Shown: one piece after another, positions 45,590 through 53,643 of the stretch | Numbering within the stretch: the first letter of the stretch is position 1 | Layout of the letters: each line of letters begins with the position of its first letter | Source of the DNA: Rhodospirillaceae bacterium | Lineage (GTDB): Bacteria > Pseudomonadota > Alphaproteobacteria > GCA-2731375 | Assembly (NCBI GenBank): GCA_018660265.1 | Contig: JABJKS010000045.1 | Location: forward strand, 121,290 to 185,289 | DNA: 64,000 nucleotides | Reading direction: 5' to 3' | Notes under the pieces: model-generated | The model's database searches: none | Seen by the model: the letters and a program-made list of their open reading frames with translations, nothing else | What the model was told of the DNA's origin: nothing | Program-made: the position numbers and the translations under genes

Positions 45590-46336
45590 ATGGCGCAACG
45601 ATTGAAAGACCGCCTAGCTCTCATCACGGGTGCGTCCCGCGGCATTGGCGCAGCGATTGCCAAGGCTTATGCAGCCGAAGGTGCCCATGTCATCCTGGTC
45701 GCCCGCACTTCCGGCGGCCTGGAGGAAGTGGATGACGAGATCAATAAGATTGGTGGTAAAGCGACCCTGGTACCCATGGATCTGGCTGATTTTGATGCCA
45801 TTGATGATCTGGGCGGACAAATATTTCAACGCTGGGGCAAGCTGGATATTCTTGTGGGCAACGCCGCCATGTTGGGGGATCTATCCCCGGTCAGCCATAT
45901 TAAGCCGGAGGTTTGGCAGCGCGCCTATGATCTGAACGTCACGGCGAATTACCGGCTGATCCGATCCATGGATGCGTTGTTGCGGCAATCGGATGCGGGT
46001 CGGGCGATTTTTCTGACTTCCGGCGCATCCCGCAGCACGCCGCCCTATTGGGCGCTGTATGCCTCGACCAAAGCGGCCCTGGACGCCATCGCCCAGGTCT
46101 ATGCCAAAGAGACCCAAAAGACGGCCATCAATGTCAATCTGGTCAACCCGGGCCCGACCCGTACAGCCATGCGGGCGACGGCCTTTCCCGGCGAGGACGC
46201 GGCGCAATTGCCGCCGCCCTCACATCTGACGGAAACTCTGATCCGGCTGGCGGAACCTGACTTTACGCAGACCGGCCTGTGGGTCGCAGCCGATGCCGAG
46301 ACGACCGCACCCGGCAAAGACGACGCCGTCCACTAA
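45590..46336 (+). CDS. Short-chain dehydrogenase/reductase
   Basis: The 248-residue SDR has the NAD(P) motif GASRGIGAA, NAAML, the catalytic TSG...YASTK and NLVNPGPTRTAM. The C-terminus lacks the usual GG-rich end and matches the SDR group often found directly behind purF in alphaproteobacteria. The substrate is unknown. ATG 45590 is preferred, with GAGGACTG upstream. It converges with the selenoprotein candidate, and the 3' ends overlap by four bases. Confidence 0.9.
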   Translation: MAQRLKDRLALITGASRGIGAAIAKAYAAEGAHVILVARTSGGLEEVDDEINKIGGKATLVPMDLADFDAIDDLGGQIFQRWGKLDILVGNAAMLGDLSPVSHIKPEVWQRAYDLNVTANYRLIRSMDALLRQSDAGRAIFLTSGASRSTPPYWALYASTKAALDAIAQVYAKETQKTAINVNLVNPGPTRTAMRATAFPGEDAAQLPPPSHLTETLIRLAEPDFTQTGLWVAADAETTAPGKDDAVH

Positions 46337-46953
46337 CTTCGACGTTCGACGCCCGCTTCTTCCAGCAAATGTTCCAATGCTTCATACGGCTGTGCGCCCA
46401 CGACGCCCTTCATGCCGGCGACAAATGTCGGCACTCCGGTCACGCCGTATTGCCGCGACTTGTTCCAATCTTCATCGACAGAATCTTTGAAGCTGCGGCT
46501 TTCCAGAACGTCCCGCGCGGCGTCCACATCCAGACCAGTGGCAGCGGCAACTTTTAACAAAGCCTCCACATCGCCGACATTCACACCATCCACGAAATAG
46601 GCCCGGTAGAGCGCATCATGTATCGCCTCACCACCGGGCTGGGTATCGGCCCATTTGCCCAATTCCTGTGCCAGGCGGCTGTTATAGGTATGGGAGCGAT
46701 GGCTGTACTCCAGCCCCTCTTCATCCATGCGCGCCTTCATCTGGGTGTACATGGCATCCAGGTCCATGTCCCGGCCTGCGAACAGATCTTCCAGGCTGCG
46801 GCCTTCCATGGGGGTTTCAGGGTGCAGGGGAAAGTGCACCCACTTGGTTTCGATGTTGAAGTTTTCTTTTAGTTTTTCAATACGCCCGGTACTGAGATAA
46901 CACCACGGTCAAACGTAATCCGTGAATATTTCCAAGACGACAGGTTCTGACAT
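46333..46953 (-). CDS. FrnE/DsbA-family oxidoreductase, predicted selenoprotein (UPWC active site, in-frame TGA)
   Basis: A plain reading gives a 168-residue protein from GTG 46839 with no active site. Upstream, the same frame continues through a single TGA (46909-46911) to ATG 46953. The segment reads MSEPVVLEIFTDYV-[TGA]-PWCYLSTGRIEKL, the intact N-terminus of a FrnE-like DsbA protein. The TGA falls exactly on the first cysteine of CPWC, so it most likely encodes selenocysteine 15. The rest is typical: FPLHPETP, TYNSRLAQELGKWA, and the cis-Pro motif GVTGVPTFV. Total length is 206 residues, normal for the family. GGAAAG lies 7 bases before ATG 46953. A SECIS-like hairpin follows. A nonsense mutation or sequencing error is the alternative. 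Confidence 0.85.
46877..46895 (-). promoter_or_regulatory. Candidate bacterial SECIS element
   Basis: On the mRNA, UCAGUAC pairs with GUAUUGA (seven pairs, one G-U) around the loop CGGGC. The loop begins 20 bases after the UGA and has G at its second position. This meets the usual bacterial SECIS pattern of an apical loop about 16-37 bases downstream, with G in the first two loop bases. The lower part may extend with GUU/AAC pairs. Confidence 0.6.
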
Positions 46954-47087
46954 TGTATGTCTTTCCATTGCTGTTTCGAACGTGCTCCGTACTCTGGGGA
47001 TAAGTATAACTGCGCAAGGCACCAGATGGTATAGTTGCATAGCGTTAATCACGGTCTTGTGTGGCTTTTATAGGGAACGTTTGCAGC

Positions 47088-48494
47088 ATGGGTATCATCA
47101 CGGTTTCAGACAAGTCATTCGAGATGGCAGCGCCTGTTCTGATCATTGGGGCCGGGGCCTGTGGTTGTTGCGCGGCCCTGGCGGTGAAAGAAGCGGGCCG
47201 GGAGGTCCTGGTGCTGGAGCGGGATGCCGCCCCCAGCGGCAGCACATCGCTTTCGGGCGGTCAGGTCCTTGGTGCAGGCACTGCCCTGCAACGTGCTGCG
47301 GGGATAGAGGATACGGCGGATCTGTTGGCCAATGATCTGATCGTGAAAGCCAAACAGCAGAACGATGCGGCCATGGCCCGTCATATTGCGGCCCAATCCG
47401 CCAGGACAGTTGATTGGTTGGTGGAAACCCATGGCGTACCCCTGGCATCGCAACAGGCGTTCCGCTATCCAGGGCATTCCGCCCAGCACATGCACGCAAC
47501 GCCACAAAAAAGTGGGGCGGAGCTTTTGGTTTGTCTGCATAACGCCGTCGCTGCGGCAGGCATAGACGTGGTGCTTTCGGCCCATGTCACCGATTTATTC
47601 ACCGAGGCCGATGGCCGCGTCGTTGGTGTTCGTCTCAGCCGCCCCGATGGCTCGGTTGAGGAGATCGGTTGCGATGCTCTGATCCTGGCCTGCAACGGCT
47701 ATGGCGGTAATCCCGAGATGCTCCAGCGCTATATCCCCGATATCGCCCAGGCCCATTATCATGGCCATGTGGGCAACCAGGGCGATGCGGTGAATTGGGG
47801 TCTCGAATTGGGTGCCGCCATATCGGACATGGGCAGCTTCCAAGGTTATGGTGCTGTTATCACGCCAGTGATGATCCATCTGGCCTGGGCCTGCATCACC
47901 GAGGGCGGCATTCAGGTTAATGTCAGCGGTGAGCGATTTTCCCACGAAAACACGGGCTATTCCGAACAGGCCCTGCACGTCATAGGCCAGCCCGAGGGCG
48001 TGGCCTGGACCATTTTTGATCAACGGGGTCAGGATATCGCCATGGATCTGATCTATCATAGGGAAGCCATGGAAATAGGTGCGATCCGCCAGGTCGATAC
48101 CATTGCCGAGATCGCTGAAATCGTCGGCTGCGATAGCGGGACACTGGCGGCGACAATGGAAGATGTCGCTGCCATGGGCCGGGGCGAAAAGACGGACGCC
48201 TTTGGCCGGGATTTCACCACCAAACCGCCATTACAGGCACCCTACTATGTGGCCAAGATCACCGGCGCGCTGTTCCACACCCAGGGCGGGCTGGATGTTG
48301 ATTTGGATGGCCGGGTGTTGCGCCCCGATGGCACGGCGCTGGTAAATCTGTTCGCGGGGGGTGGTGCCGCGCGCGGTCTGTCCGGGCCGGCTGATTGGGG
48401 CTATCTGTCGGGCAGTGGTTTATTAATGGCGACCACACTGGGCCGTCTGGCGGGAACGGCCGCGGCGGCGATGACGGCGATGACGGCGGACTAA
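47088..48494 (+). CDS. FAD-dependent oxidoreductase (flavocytochrome c/fumarate reductase flavoprotein-like)
   Basis: The 468-residue flavoprotein starts its Rossmann fold with LIIGAGACGCCAAL, followed by VLERDAAPSGSTSLSGG. It ends with LFAGGGAARGLSGP...GYLSGSGLL, typical of the FAD-binding-2 family that includes fumarate reductases and 3-ketosteroid dehydrogenases. The capping domain contains HENTGYSEQ. No haem or Fe-S partner is adjacent, so the acceptor and substrate are unknown. ATG 47088 is preferred. It is divergent from the selenoprotein candidate. Confidence 0.88.
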   Translation: MGIITVSDKSFEMAAPVLIIGAGACGCCAALAVKEAGREVLVLERDAAPSGSTSLSGGQVLGAGTALQRAAGIEDTADLLANDLIVKAKQQNDAAMARHIAAQSARTVDWLVETHGVPLASQQAFRYPGHSAQHMHATPQKSGAELLVCLHNAVAAAGIDVVLSAHVTDLFTEADGRVVGVRLSRPDGSVEEIGCDALILACNGYGGNPEMLQRYIPDIAQAHYHGHVGNQGDAVNWGLELGAAISDMGSFQGYGAVITPVMIHLAWACITEGGIQVNVSGERFSHENTGYSEQALHVIGQPEGVAWTIFDQRGQDIAMDLIYHREAMEIGAIRQVDTIAEIAEIVGCDSGTLAATMEDVAAMGRGEKTDAFGRDFTTKPPLQAPYYVAKITGALFHTQGGLDVDLDGRVLRPDGTALVNLFAGGGAARGLSGPADWGYLSGSGLLMATTLGRLAGTAAAAMTAMTAD

Positions 48495-49204
48495 GCTGCG
48501 TCGTGAAATATTACCCCTAGGGTATAGCGCAGGCCCGTGTGCAGGCGGCTGACCCCGTGGCGCATGGGGGCACGAAAATGGCCGCGCTTGCCCTGGATTG
48601 GCCGTTCCCGGACAGGAAATATTAAAATCTCACCCTGGCCCAGGTTTATGGTTTGCCCGATGGATTGGGCCCGGGGTTGTTGCTCCACCAACATGAATTC
48701 ACCACCCGTGAAGTCGGCCTCCGGTCGGCTCAACAGAATGACGGCCTGTAGTGGAAAATGCAGATCGCCGTATAGATCCTGATGCAGGCGGTTATATCCG
48801 CCCGCTTCATAGCGCAACAACAAGGGCGTTGGCTTCGTTTGTCCTGCGTCATGACAGATTTGTTGATAGGCGGCGTGGCTGTCGGGGTAATGTTCATTGC
48901 CCGGCAATTTCGCCGCCATATCATTGGCGATAGGGGCTAAGTGGCCATACAACGCCTGGCGCAGTTCTGTGACTAAACTGGGTAAGGGGTTGTCAAAATA
49001 ACGATACTGCCCCTCACCAAAACGGTAACGCGCCATGTTAATGGTGGTGCGAAACAATTGTTCCTGATCATACAGTTCGATCAACCCGGCGCATTCATCG
49101 CTACCCAGCAGGCCCGGCGCGCGGCCATAGCCGATGTCGTCGATCTGCGCGGCGATCCCGTCCCAATTCAGGGTGGTCAGACGTTTTGTGATGGATGTGT
49201 TCAT
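48491..49204 (-). CDS. 2-oxoglutarate/Fe(II)-dependent dioxygenase
   Basis: The 237-residue protein has the prolyl-4-hydroxylase-like double-stranded beta-helix. Metal ligands are HQD in RLHQDLYGD and the distal histidine in PMRHGVSRLHTGLRYTL, where Arg binds 2-oxoglutarate. The GGEFMLVEQ segment is typical of this subgroup, which is often annotated simply as a 2OG-Fe(II) oxygenase. ATG 49204 is preferred because homology begins there. It converges with the flavoprotein gene (four-base overlap). Confidence 0.88.
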   Translation of the reverse strand: MNTSITKRLTTLNWDGIAAQIDDIGYGRAPGLLGSDECAGLIELYDQEQLFRTTINMARYRFGEGQYRYFDNPLPSLVTELRQALYGHLAPIANDMAAKLPGNEHYPDSHAAYQQICHDAGQTKPTPLLLRYEAGGYNRLHQDLYGDLHFPLQAVILLSRPEADFTGGEFMLVEQQPRAQSIGQTINLGQGEILIFPVRERPIQGKRGHFRAPMRHGVSRLHTGLRYTLGVIFHDAA

Positions 49205-49314
49205 AGTTTCTTTGTACGGGCAGGTGGCTCGAAACGCTATCCGGAACTGGTGGTGCAATGCCCACTCGGTTAGCATAGGCGGCAACGTTGGACCTTGGGG
49301 AAAGGAACGGATGC

Positions 49315-50373
49315 ATGGAATTCGGCGTCAGCTGCGAAAAGATTGACGAGATTGGTTTCGTCACCCACGCGGAAAACCTTGGCTATGATTTCTGCTGGGT
49401 GACCGATAGCCAGATGATCCGTTCCAACCCTTGGGCCGTCCTCGCACTTGCCGCCCAGCAAACCCGCACCATTCGCCTGGGCACGGGCGTCGCTGTACCG
49501 GGCTTGCGCCTGGCCCCGGTCGCGGCCAACGGCATCGCCACCATCAACCGGCTGGCACCGGGGCGTACCTTTATGGGCATTGGCACCGGCAATACGGCCA
49601 TGCGGACCATGGGGCAACGGCCCATGGGGGTGAAGGCGTTTGCTGAATATATCCGTGTGGTGCGCGCCCTGTTGCGGGGCGAGGAAGTGGACTACACCCT
49701 TGATGGTGTCACCCATCCCATCCGGTTTCAAAATCCGGAGCTGCGATATGTCGATGTGGAACATGAGATCCCCATCCATATTGCCGGCTTCGGCCCCCGG
49801 GCCCAGGCCCTGGCAGGCGAACTTGGCGATGGTCTGATCACCGGCATTCCCCGCGGTGGTACCATTCCCTGGGCCCTGAGCAACGTGAAAAGAGGCGCGG
49901 ACAAGGCCGGGCGCGACATGAAGGGATTTTTCACCACCGCCCTGGTCAATATGTTGATGCTGGCACCGGGCGAAGATTTCCAGTCCGAGCGGGTGATCGC
50001 GGCATGCGGTTCCGCCGTCATGGCGAACGTGCATTTCCTGGTCGACTGGGTCAAGGAAACGGGCGGCGATCCACCCGACTACGTCAAGCCGATTTGGAAC
50101 GATTATATGGCCTTTCACAATCAGCGCGATGCGGAAACGGCGCATCAGAAACTGCACGAAAGCCATTACAGCTATCTCGATCCCGAGGAGGCGCGTTTTA
50201 TCACGCCGGAGATGATCCGCAATTTCTGCATCGCGGGCCAGCCAGCGGAAATCGTCGAACAACTTCGGGATTTGGAAGCTCAGGGATTAAATGGCATAAG
50301 CTTCATTGCACCCCTGCAACAACGCTATCGCCTGATCGAGGATTTCGCGGAAAACGTCATGTCGCGCATGTAG
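49315..50373 (+). CDS. LLM-class flavin-dependent oxidoreductase
   Basis: The 352-residue luciferase-like monooxygenase barrel begins EFGVSCEKIDEIGFVTHAENLGYDFCWVTD. It contains RLGTGVAVPGLR, RTFMGIGTGN and IPIHIAGFGPRA. Family members use FMN or F420; which one cannot be told here. ATG 49315 follows GGGGAAAGGAA. It is followed 41 bases later by uppP. Confidence 0.9.
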   Translation: MEFGVSCEKIDEIGFVTHAENLGYDFCWVTDSQMIRSNPWAVLALAAQQTRTIRLGTGVAVPGLRLAPVAANGIATINRLAPGRTFMGIGTGNTAMRTMGQRPMGVKAFAEYIRVVRALLRGEEVDYTLDGVTHPIRFQNPELRYVDVEHEIPIHIAGFGPRAQALAGELGDGLITGIPRGGTIPWALSNVKRGADKAGRDMKGFFTTALVNMLMLAPGEDFQSERVIAACGSAVMANVHFLVDWVKETGGDPPDYVKPIWNDYMAFHNQRDAETAHQKLHESHYSYLDPEEARFITPEMIRNFCIAGQPAEIVEQLRDLEAQGLNGISFIAPLQQRYRLIEDFAENVMSRM

Positions 50374-50414
50374 TCCGCCGGAATTTTGACCGGAGTAATC
50401 ACCGGAGTGTTCAA

Positions 50415-51215
50415 TTGAGTCTGCTGCATCTGATTGTCGTCGCCGTGGTTCAGGGCCTGACCGAATTCCTGCCGATCTCGTCGTCCGCCCATTTGATCCT
50501 GGTACCCCTGGTCGGCGACTGGCCGGACCAGGGTCCGATGATTGATATTGCCGTGCACCTGGGCACCCTGGGCGCGGTCATGGTGTATTTCCGCCAAGAC
50601 GTCGCCACGATGTTCCTGGGCGTCCTCGCCCTGTTGCGCGGGCGCTTCACGTCGGGCGCACGATTGTTTGTGCTTATTTGTCTGGGTACCGTGCCCGCAC
50701 TTGTGGTCGGCTATATCCTGGCCAGCCAGGGTTATATGGAGCAATTGCGATCGCCGTTGCTGATCGCATGGATGACGGTGCTGTTCGGGCTGCTGCTGTG
50801 GGCTGTGGACAATATATGCCTGCGCGTTAACCGGATGGAACAGCTGAACTATACCGCCATATTGTTGATCGGCCTGGCCCAGTGCCTGGCCCTGATCCCC
50901 GGCACCTCGCGATCCGGCATTACCATCACGGCAGCCCGTGCTTTGGGTTACGAGCGTTCCGATGCCGCGCGCATTTCGTTATTGCTATCGATCCCGATAA
51001 TTCTGGCGGCGGGTACATATGCCACCTGGGAGGTGGTGCAGGGCGGCCAAATGGCCCTGGGCGTGGATGCCCTTGTGGCCGCGGCCCTGGCCTTCGTCAC
51101 CGCGTTGCTGGCCGTGGCCCTGATGATGCGTTGGCTGCGCCATGCCTCCTATACACCGTTCATCATCTATCGCCTGGCCCTCGGCGCGGCGCTGTTATAC
51201 TGGCTTTATGGCTGA
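50415..51215 (+). CDS. uppP: Undecaprenyl-diphosphatase UppP (BacA)
   Basis: This 266-residue membrane enzyme recycles undecaprenyl pyrophosphate for cell-wall synthesis and gives bacitracin tolerance. Motifs GLTEFLPISSSAHLIL and LIPGTSRSGITITAA are diagnostic. The start is TTG 50415, since homology begins with LLHLIVVAVVQG and no ATG or GTG lies near. GGAG is 7 bases before it, within a duplicated ACCGGAGT (50389-50396 and 50401-50408). Confidence 0.95.
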   Translation: MSLLHLIVVAVVQGLTEFLPISSSAHLILVPLVGDWPDQGPMIDIAVHLGTLGAVMVYFRQDVATMFLGVLALLRGRFTSGARLFVLICLGTVPALVVGYILASQGYMEQLRSPLLIAWMTVLFGLLLWAVDNICLRVNRMEQLNYTAILLIGLAQCLALIPGTSRSGITITAARALGYERSDAARISLLLSIPIILAAGTYATWEVVQGGQMALGVDALVAAALAFVTALLAVALMMRWLRHASYTPFIIYRLALGAALLYWLYG

Positions 51216-51234
51216 AGCAAGAGAGGAAGCTGCC

Positions 51235-52110
51235 ATGGAAATCTGTCTCATTACCGGCACCAGCACGGGTATCGGCCATGCCACCGCCCTGCATTTGGCC
51301 CGCCAGGGCTACAAGGTCTATGCCACCATGCGGAATACCGCCAAGGCCGGTCCGTTGCAGGATCTGGCCAAGGCGGAAAACCTGAACCTGGTGATCGACA
51401 GCCTGGATGTGACCGATAACCAGTCCATGGCCGATTGTGTGGCGCGGATTATTGCGGTCGAGGGGCGGATCGATATCCTGATCAACAATGCCGGTCTTTC
51501 AAACTCATCCCCGGTGGAGACGTACCCCGAAGATGAACACAGAACATTGTTCGAGGCGAACTACTTTGGCCCGGTGAAGTTGACCCAGGCCGTGTTGCCA
51601 GGGATGCGAGAGCGTCAACATGGCGCGATCATCAATATTTCATCGCTATTGGGGCAAATCGCCTGGGCCAATCAGGCTGCTTATTGCGCCTCTAAATTCG
51701 CCATGGAGGCATTTTCCGAAGCCCTGGCCCAGGAAGTCGCCCCCTTTGGCATTCGTGTGGCGATCATTCAGCCCGGCGTGACTGCATCCGCCATCTTTGA
51801 CAATACGCCCGTGCACTATGATCGTGCCTCGCCCTACAAACCGGCCATGCGCCGCAATGGGCGCTTCTATAGTGTGGGTATTGCTGACGCCACGCCGGCT
51901 GCGCGTGTGTCCGAAGTTATTGGCGATGCGTTGCTCGCCGATAGGCCAAAGCTGCGCCATCCCATCGGCTTTGGCGCCCAGGCCATCGCCCGGCGCGCCG
52001 CCATGAATGATGAGAAATTTATCGCCCTCGGCGCCATGGCGGATCCGGATTATTACCAGGCCCTGCGGGAGGAGCTGGACCTCGAATTGGACCTGGAGCC
52101 TGGAGCCTGA
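51235..52110 (+). CDS. Short-chain dehydrogenase/reductase
   Basis: The 291-residue SDR has GTSTGIGHA, NNAGLS, the catalytic SSL...YCASK and IIQPGVTAS. ATG 51235 is preferred because GAGAGGAAG lies 6 bases before it. The C-terminus has an acidic repeat (ELDLELDLEPG). A degraded copy of this C-terminal end recurs at 53559-53624, suggesting a former tandem duplicate. Substrate unknown. Confidence 0.9.
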   Translation: MEICLITGTSTGIGHATALHLARQGYKVYATMRNTAKAGPLQDLAKAENLNLVIDSLDVTDNQSMADCVARIIAVEGRIDILINNAGLSNSSPVETYPEDEHRTLFEANYFGPVKLTQAVLPGMRERQHGAIINISSLLGQIAWANQAAYCASKFAMEAFSEALAQEVAPFGIRVAIIQPGVTASAIFDNTPVHYDRASPYKPAMRRNGRFYSVGIADATPAARVSEVIGDALLADRPKLRHPIGFGAQAIARRAAMNDEKFIALGAMADPDYYQALREELDLELDLEPGA

Positions 52111-52289
52111 AGGCGGCGTCTAGGCTCTGGCAACGCCCCTCGCAGTTTTTGTTGCCGCCGCCACTTTGATATCCAATCATGGAGGCGGATGAACGCCGAG
52201 GCGTGACGATTTGTACCGATTTTCGATTTGACGTACACAATCGGCGAGCTGACCGAAGCAAGCAACTTTGAGATTGGAGCGTGGACGGC

Positions 52290-53219
52290 ATGAGAGTAGA
52301 GCGCAATCTTGTAGCAGTCCTTATCCTGCTAATTACTTTGGCCGCATGTGGGGGCGAGGGCTCCGCTCTATTCAAGCCTCCGGTCAGGCTTGAGAAAGCA
52401 AAAATCAGCAACAGTGTTTTATTCCCGTCCAATGAGCGGGTGATGGCAACTTATTGTCCGAAGGGGCCGGCGCGTAGCCGAAAATGCCACTTGGCCGCCT
52501 GGGACCTTGATGGCGGCAATGTGAAACTGTACCGCAAACCCGCACATCATAGCTGGTTGGAGGCGATGTTTTCGCCTGATGGCACAGAAGTGGTCTTTGA
52601 ACTCAACGATACCGGTCGCTATTCGACCAAACTGGCAATTATGGATCTAGCAACGGAGAAATGGCGTATCGTCGAGGGCTCGGACACCTACAAGATTTGG
52701 CCATCATTCCATCCGAATGGCAAGAAGCTCATATACGCTGCCGTAGCCCATACACCGGACAACACCGAGTCCCGCTCTCGTTCCAACCTGTACGGTGTCG
52801 ATATTCACAGCCTGAATTTGGCGACTGGTAGAACCAAAGCCCTAACGGACTATCGCTTCAAATCAGCCTCTCGCCCTCACTATACAGGGCGTGGAGATGA
52901 GTTCGTCTTCGAGGGCAAGCTGCCAATGAACATATTCTTCAACCCAAATAAACCCAAGTATTTCACCTCAGACCAAATAGGCCGATACACAAGAAAATTT
53001 GGAAAAAACCATATATTGATAATAAACGAAATCGACAAAGACTGGATTCCGGAATTTGTCATTGATGACCGTAAATCTATGGTTTCTAGAGGATATTCAA
53101 TAGGCCCAATTCCAGGAAATAAAGGAAATATATTATACTTCGAGTCAAATGTTGGAATTATTGGAAAGCTTATTAACTCTCAACGGAGTTCCGGTATTTG
53201 GAAACGAGAAAAAAAATAA
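52290..53219 (+). CDS. Lipoprotein with WD40/TolB-like beta-propeller repeats (frameshifted)
   Basis: The 309-residue frame starts with a lipoprotein signal (VAVLILLITLAACGG, lipobox LAAC). It has beta-propeller repeats of the PD40 type: FSPDGTEVVFE, FHPNGKKLIYA and YTGRGDEFVFEG. It stops at 53219 directly after a run of eight A residues (53209-53216). A shift of -1 at this run continues into a second frame to 53458 that carries a further repeat. Either a one-base indel broke the gene, or the A-run is a slippage site. The 3' part is AT-rich, suggesting transfer. Unknown function, probably outer-membrane or periplasmic. Confidence 0.75.
   Translation: MRVERNLVAVLILLITLAACGGEGSALFKPPVRLEKAKISNSVLFPSNERVMATYCPKGPARSRKCHLAAWDLDGGNVKLYRKPAHHSWLEAMFSPDGTEVVFELNDTGRYSTKLAIMDLATEKWRIVEGSDTYKIWPSFHPNGKKLIYAAVAHTPDNTESRSRSNLYGVDIHSLNLATGRTKALTDYRFKSASRPHYTGRGDEFVFEGKLPMNIFFNPNKPKYFTSDQIGRYTRKFGKNHILIINEIDKDWIPEFVIDDRKSMVSRGYSIGPIPGNKGNILYFESNVGIIGKLINSQRSSGIWKREKK
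53209..53216 (+). other. A8 homopolymer, possible slippage/frameshift site
   Basis: Eight A residues precede the TAA of the beta-propeller frame and allow a -1 shift (A-AAA-AAA) into the downstream frame. Such runs are prone both to indels and to programmed or transcriptional slippage. Confidence 0.6.
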
Positions 53220-53458
53220 ATACAAGACTGTTTTACTTTAAACAAATCACAGATCTGGACTCTAATACTTCATATTCCACTGCGTTATCACAAGATGAAT
53301 CGTATTTTCTTTCTCATATTAATGGTTATTCCGATAAAACGAAGATACCGGATTTTTCTCTCTGGCGGTTTGCCATAGATGGATCGAACCCGATCAGAGT
53401 ACCTATTCCTTGGTCGCAACTGGCATCAATCAAAGAAAATTTGGATAGAGGAAAATAA
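53217..53458 (+). pseudogene. C-terminal continuation of the beta-propeller protein in the -1 frame
   Basis: After the A8 run, the -1 frame encodes about 80 residues (INTRLFYFKQITDLD onward). They include SQDESYFLSHING and FSLWRFAIDGSNPIRV, which look like a further propeller blade. This supports an originally continuous gene of about 388 residues. It has no ribosome site of its own. Confidence 0.6.
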
Positions 53459-53558
53459 GCCATGGCTTGGCTAGGAGATATTGTAATACTGGATCGATAT
53501 GGCAACTTCGGTGGCAAGGGGTGGACCAATGGGGTCTACGATCCGTGACGTGCTATGG

Positions 53559-53624
53559 CCAATCCCGGACTACTTCCAGGCCGCACGGGAAAACCTGGAC
53601 CTGGATTTGGGGCCTGAAACTTAG
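53559..53624 (+). pseudogene. Remnant of a second SDR C-terminus
   Basis: The frame ending at TAG 53622-53624 reads PIPDYFQAARENLDLDLGPE. It aligns with the end of the SDR at 51235-52110 (ADPDYYQALREELDLELDLEP). DNA identity is also visible. The rest of the gene is missing. A tandem SDR copy was probably disrupted when the beta-propeller gene arrived between them. Confidence 0.6.
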
Positions 53625-53643
53625 ACTTGAAACTTTGGGGCCG

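Noticed and set aside
46333..46839. Functional 168-residue protein starting at GTG 46839
   Set aside because: It would lack the first strand and active site of the thioredoxin fold, has no ribosome site, and clear homologous coding continues upstream across the TGA.
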